Under the pieces are notes generated by a model. The model searched no databases. It saw only the letters and a list, made by a program, of their open reading frames with translations, and was not told where the DNA came from. A program made the position numbers and the translations under genes. Shown piece by piece: positions 5,954-9,030 of a stretch of 9,030 bases of DNA (within the stretch, counting starts at the first letter, position 1; the number at the start of each line of letters is the position of its first letter). Source of the stretch: Candidatus Cloacimonadota bacterium (lineage in GTDB: Bacteria > Cloacimonadota > Cloacimonadia > Cloacimonadales > TCS61); the NCBI GenBank assembly GCA_018654125.1, contig JABIME010000244.1:1-9030 (forward strand). Direction: 5' to 3'.

Positions 5954-7303
5954 ATTGGTTATTAAACTTCTTATTACAATAATACTTGTAGCCAAGCCTG
6001 TTATAAAGGCGATTGTTTCTTGAATGTAGGGCCAATAATACGAAAATCTTTCCTTTCTTGGAATGAAAATTGTATCTCCTGGATGTAGTTTTGTATTTTT
6101 ATTGGGAGCTATCCACTCTCCGGTTTTTGCTCGGATTATTTTGATCTTGCCTTTCCAAGCTGAAGGCGATAAACCACCAGCAAGTTCTATGTACTCAATG
6201 TAATTTAACTCACCATCATAATTAATGAGTCCGGGATTTACAACTTCACCGCTAATATTTATGGCTACTGCTTCTGCAGGAAAAAATACAATATCTCCAT
6301 CTTTAAGGCTGATATCGTATTCCATTTCCTTGTCGTTCCATAATGTATCAAAATTCTTTGCAAATACACCGCTCTGTTCTGTAAGTTTATTTCTAAAGTA
6401 TCGATATTCCAAATGAGACATATCATCTGGTCGGGTTCTTTTTAATTGTTCAAATTTTGGTTCTCGCAAGTCTTCTTCGCTAATTCTTTGCAAGTAGGCA
6501 TTGGTAAGGTCAGCATTCTGGGTTGGTCCACCTGCTTTTGTGATTATCTGAAGAAGAGTAGTTTCGTTGTTCTCTATCGCATAAGTTCCTTCATAAATAA
6601 TTTCACCAATTAATGTAACATAACTTTTATTATGATATTCAGGAATTTCACGAATATAAATTCTATCATTATTTTTTAAAACAAGATTTTCTTCACAATC
6701 ATGATGGTTCAAAATAGTGTTAATATCCAAATCTATTGATTCTGTTTCAGATGAATCTCCAATAAACCTAACAATTTCAGCTTTTTTATTATCCGCACTG
6801 GGCATTAATCCCATTGCAAGTTCAATAACATCTGATATACGGTCTCCCTCTTTTAACTCAATGGAGTTATTAAGTTCTTCATCGTTCCTATTACCAACAG
6901 CCCCAAAAACATGTATTTGTTCTTTAATGGCAGGAACAACAATAATATCACCATCTTCTAAATATGGATTTGAATTCTCTTCACCAAGAACAAGAAATCT
7001 AAGAAGATCAAGTTTAATCTCTTCATTATCTCTCTTTAATGTGATGTTTCTTTTGGAAGCGTTACTAGCTGCACGTATTGGAACATTAATCGTATCGAGT
7101 AGTGTATTGGCTAGCTTAATGGCTTCTGAAACACGACTAACAGATGGGAACATATATACGCCTGGATTTTTTACCGCTCCAACAACAGAGACGTTGTACA
7201 TGATCTCTCCGCTGTATTGTGTATTGTTATTTTCCTGTGCAAAAATACTGATTGAAGAAAATAACATCGCAACCACAAATATTATATTGAAAATTCTTTT
7301 CAT
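5951..7303 (-). CDS. Secreted SLBB-domain protein, polysaccharide-export-like
   Basis: A 450-residue protein with a clear signal peptide (1-22, cleavage likely after IFA). No Cys follows the signal, so it is not a lipoprotein. Four SLBB-like units can be read from their repeated starts (V-x-G-x-V-x-NPG-x-Y type) and ends (L-x-D-GD-x-I-x-x-P type): about 36-125, 129-219, 227-343 and 346-416. The third holds a charged insertion around 275-326. Residues 427-447 form a hydrophobic C-terminal helix. SLBB units occur in Wza-like outer-membrane polysaccharide export proteins, and the C-terminal helix could act as Wza's helix does or as an anchor. Unlike Wza, the usual Poly_export domain ahead of the first SLBB is not evident. 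The start has a near-perfect AGGAGG four bases upstream. It heads the run of closely spaced genes and sits 8 bases before the sugar-nucleotide pair, which supports a surface-glycan role. Confidence 0.9.
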   Translation of the reverse strand: MKRIFNIIFVVAMLFSSISIFAQENNNTQYSGEIMYNVSVVGAVKNPGVYMFPSVSRVSEAIKLANTLLDTINVPIRAASNASKRNITLKRDNEEIKLDLLRFLVLGEENSNPYLEDGDIIVVPAIKEQIHVFGAVGNRNDEELNNSIELKEGDRISDVIELAMGLMPSADNKKAEIVRFIGDSSETESIDLDINTILNHHDCEENLVLKNNDRIYIREIPEYHNKSYVTLIGEIIYEGTYAIENNETTLLQIITKAGGPTQNADLTNAYLQRISEEDLREPKFEQLKRTRPDDMSHLEYRYFRNKLTEQSGVFAKNFDTLWNDKEMEYDISLKDGDIVFFPAEAVAINISGEVVNPGLINYDGELNYIEYIELAGGLSPSAWKGKIKIIRAKTGEWIAPNKNTKLHPGDTIFIPRKERFSYYWPYIQETIAFITGLATSIIVIRSLITN

Positions 7304-7307
7304 TGAA

Positions 7308-7313
7308 CCTCCT
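7308..7313 (-). promoter_or_regulatory. Strong ribosome-binding site of the SLBB gene
   Basis: AGGAGG on the minus strand, four bases before ATG 7303. It is the strongest ribosome-binding site in the window and fixes the start of the first gene of the cluster, ahead of the signal peptide. Confidence 0.85.
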
Positions 7314-7339
7314 GAATCTATCTAACACTAATTTATACA

Positions 7340-7351
7340 ATAATTAATTAT
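7340..7351. repeat. 12-base perfect AT-only palindrome in the promoter gap
   Basis: The sequence ATAATTAATTAT reads the same on both strands. It sits about 36 bases before the SLBB start codon, within the candidate promoter region, where a repressor or activator could bind. Because it is made only of A and T in AT-rich DNA, chance is a reasonable explanation. Confidence 0.3.
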
Positions 7352-7418
7352 GAAGTAGAAAAATTCTAAAGATGGGCTTTTTTGTCAAATGTTTTAATGT
7401 ACTCGTAAACACATGATT

Positions 7419-9030
7419 TTATGAAATTTCTGCAATAAATTGCAATATTTTACGAGCTAATTTCAAGTGACTATTTTCTTTGGTTTTACTAACTTTTGAG
7501 ATATCGAAAATTATTCGCAAATTTTTTGTTGTATCAAAATTCACTGGATAATCAAATTTTCCTATTACTTCGGTTATTAAAGTACGAGGAGGAAGACGTT
7601 TTGAATCGAATTCAATTATAAACTGATTTTTCTTGATATCTAGTGACCTAAGATGTACTTGCAGAGCCAGCATACGTAATTTATAATATAGAATTGTATT
7701 TTCAGATTCTATTGGAATTTCACCGAATCTATCGACCAGTTCTTTTTCAAGATCATCAAATTCGCTTAACAAATTAAAATGTAATAGTTTGCGATAAATT
7801 TCTAATCTTTCTTTCTCATTGGAAATATAAGTTTCTGGGAAGTAATGATTAATATCCAGTTTGAGATGCAGCGTTTTTTCTTTTTCTAACTCTTCTGTAA
7901 ATTCTTCATCTTGTAGCTCTTTAATTGCACTTTCCAATAATCGATTATAATAATTAAATCCTATTGAGTTAATTATACCGCTTTGTTTAGTTCCCAAAAG
8001 TGAGCCAGCACCACGTAGTTCCATGTCCCTCATTGCAATCTGATAGCCACTTCCTAAAGATTCATATTCAATGAGCGACTCCAATCTCTTTCGTGCTACA
8101 TCATTCAATTTAGGGGGAATTATTAAATATGCATAGGCTCTGCGATTACTTCTGCCAACTCGTCCTCGCATTTGATACAATTGAGCAAGACCAAACATAT
8201 CAGTACGATTTATTATCATTGTATTTGCATTTGGAATGTCAATGCCAGATTCTATGATTGTTGTTGCAATAAGAACATCAAACTTGTGATGTGCAAAATC
8301 GAGTGTAATCTTTTCCAATTGTTTTTCTGGTAACTGTCCATGACCTATCTCAAAACTTACATGCGGAAGAAGTTCTTGAAGTTCTGCTGCAATACTCTCA
8401 ATTGTCTGCACTCGGTTATGCACAAAGAATACTTGTCCGCCTCTATCCACTTCTCTGTTGATAGCATCTTTAATAATGCTTTCATCGTATGGAACAACAA
8501 CTGTTCTTATGGGTAATCTTGCTTTGGGTGATGTACGAATGAGCGAGAGTTCTTTAAGTTTAGATAATGCCATATACATTGTACGTGGGATTGGAGTAGC
8601 ACTCATGTAGAGCGTATCTACGTTGGTTTTGATTTGTCGCAATTTGTCTTTATGCCGTACTCCAAAACGATGTTCTTCATCAATTATTAAGAGTCCAAGT
8701 TTTTTGTATTTTATATCTTTAGAAAGAAGCCGGTGTGTTCCAATTGCGATATCAACTTCTCCGGTTGCCAGCTTTGCCAGATCCTTATTAATATTTGCCT
8801 TAGAGCGGAACCGACTGAACATTGCGATCCTAACCGGATATTGAGCTAACCTTTCACGGAAGACCAAGAAATGCTGTTCTGCCAGCAACGTTGTTGGAAC
8901 TAAAATGGCAACTTGATATCCGCTATTCACGGCTTTAAATGCTGCTCGAATTGCAACTTCAGTTTTCCCAAATCCCACATCACCACATAACAAGCGTTCC
9001 ATTGGAGTATTCTCTTCCATATCTGCTTTA
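7419..9030 (-). CDS. mfd: Transcription-repair coupling factor, C-terminal part (5' end beyond window)
   Basis: The reading frame stays open through the right edge (KADMEENTPMERL...), so the internal Met at 9020 is not the true start. About 536 of an expected 1,100 or so residues are present. Mfd uses ATP to push stalled RNA polymerase off DNA and recruits UvrA for nucleotide excision repair. Visible, numbered from the Met at 9020: Walker A GDVGFGKTE (13-21), the DEEH box (114-117), motif III SATPIPRT (140-147), and the second RecA-like lobe with ESGIDIPNANTMIINR and QMRGRVGRS. After these come the translocation (TRG) segment RDMELRGAGSLLGTKQSG and the C-terminal D7-like domain from about residue 395. 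RecG shares the motor but lacks the D7-type tail ending here. The UvrB-like and polymerase-binding domains would lie outside the window. It ends 115 bases before the next gene. Confidence 0.96.
   Translation of the reverse strand, partial: KADMEENTPMERLLCGDVGFGKTEVAIRAAFKAVNSGYQVAILVPTTLLAEQHFLVFRERLAQYPVRIAMFSRFRSKANINKDLAKLATGEVDIAIGTHRLLSKDIKYKKLGLLIIDEEHRFGVRHKDKLRQIKTNVDTLYMSATPIPRTMYMALSKLKELSLIRTSPKARLPIRTVVVPYDESIIKDAINREVDRGGQVFFVHNRVQTIESIAAELQELLPHVSFEIGHGQLPEKQLEKITLDFAHHKFDVLIATTIIESGIDIPNANTMIINRTDMFGLAQLYQMRGRVGRSNRRAYAYLIIPPKLNDVARKRLESLIEYESLGSGYQIAMRDMELRGAGSLLGTKQSGIINSIGFNYYNRLLESAIKELQDEEFTEELEKEKTLHLKLDINHYFPETYISNEKERLEIYRKLLHFNLLSEFDDLEKELVDRFGEIPIESENTILYYKLRMLALQVHLRSLDIKKNQFIIEFDSKRLPPRTLITEVIGKFDYPVNFDTTKNLRIIFDISKVSKTKENSHLKLARKILQFIAEIS

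Larger units (their letters stand above)
7304..7418 (-). promoter_or_regulatory. Intergenic region with candidate promoter for the downstream gene cluster
   Basis: This is the only gap above 40 bases between genes, placed between the mfd stop and the SLBB start. On the minus strand a perfect TTGACA (7388-7383) is a plausible -35 box. The matching -10 is unclear: TAGAAT (7368-7363) is only 14 bases away, and AATTTT at 17 bases is poor. A second possible -10, TATAAA, lies just downstream of the palindrome at 7340-7351. No convincing Rho-independent terminator for mfd is visible, so read-through from mfd is possible. Location as the promoter of the cluster is inferred from spacing; the exact start site is not resolved. 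Confidence 0.35.

Noticed and set aside
3870..7303. A complete O-antigen or capsule island
   Set aside because: There are only three relevant genes, with no glycosyltransferase, Wzx/Wzy, ABC exporter or PCP gene, and no visible change in base composition at the boundaries.
6717..7325. A 202-codon plus-strand open frame
   Set aside because: It lies opposite the SLBB gene, whose signal peptide, four domain repeats and ribosome-binding site are clear. The plus-strand product is Ser/Ile/Leu-rich with no recognisable domain, as expected of an antisense shadow.
7363..7411. Possible terminator after mfd
   Set aside because: The only pairing is TGTTT with AAACA across a long loop, and the following minus-strand sequence TTTGAC is not a U-run. 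The A-run in this gap is on the wrong strand for a minus-strand terminator.
7431..7444. TGCAATAAATTGCA inverted repeat
   Set aside because: The six-base arms with a two-base centre lie inside the mfd coding end; this is too short and AT-rich to mean more than chance.
7419..9020. Treating Met at 9020 as the start of a 533-residue helicase
   Set aside because: The frame continues upstream with KAD, and the region matches the interior of Mfd just before Walker A. The gene is cut by the window edge, not naturally short.
1..9030. CRISPR arrays, transposons, tRNA or rRNA genes, phage or defence genes
   Set aside because: No direct-repeat/spacer pattern, transposase motif, terminal repeats or structural-RNA sequence was found, and nearly all the DNA is accounted for by protein genes.

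Overview
The window is about 9 kb of AT-rich bacterial DNA. Every supported gene lies on the minus strand, so transcription runs from high to low coordinates. In that order: the C-terminal half of mfd; a 115-base gap, the only sizeable one; a secreted four-SLBB polysaccharide-export-like protein; an extended-SDR sugar-nucleotide epimerase/dehydratase; a DegT-family sugar aminotransferase; an ETF beta subunit; Lgt; a small lipoprotein; PurB; and the N-terminal part of a membrane protein that runs off the window. No RNA gene, mobile element, CRISPR array or attachment site was seen.

The organism is probably a Gram-negative (diderm), low-GC anaerobe. The SLBB export-type protein and a predicted lipoprotein with no Asp at +2 fit an outer membrane. 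The EtfB has the GDTAQVGP segment typical of ETFs from fermenting anaerobes, many of them electron-bifurcating. Gene style recalls FCB-group lineages such as Cloacimonadota, but that placement is inference only and weakly held.

From 7303 to 1 the genes are separated by 39 bases or fewer and several overlap or share stop and ribosome-binding sequences. This suggests one transcript starting in the 7304-7418 gap. Its contents mix envelope work (export-type SLBB protein, sugar-nucleotide modification, lipoprotein maturation, a lipoprotein, a membrane protein with phosphatidylserine-decarboxylase-like layout) with metabolism (EtfB, PurB). The sugar genes have no glycosyltransferase, flippase or polymerase beside them here, and EtfB has no EtfA partner in the window.

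Most of the window is recognisable housekeeping or envelope biology; I do not see a clearly new system. The best leads are the truncated gene at the left edge (a PSD-like N-terminus in which the conserved ADG motif reads IYG), the solitary bifurcation-type EtfB, the unusual SLBB protein, and the lipoprotein whose start lies inside the end of lgt.
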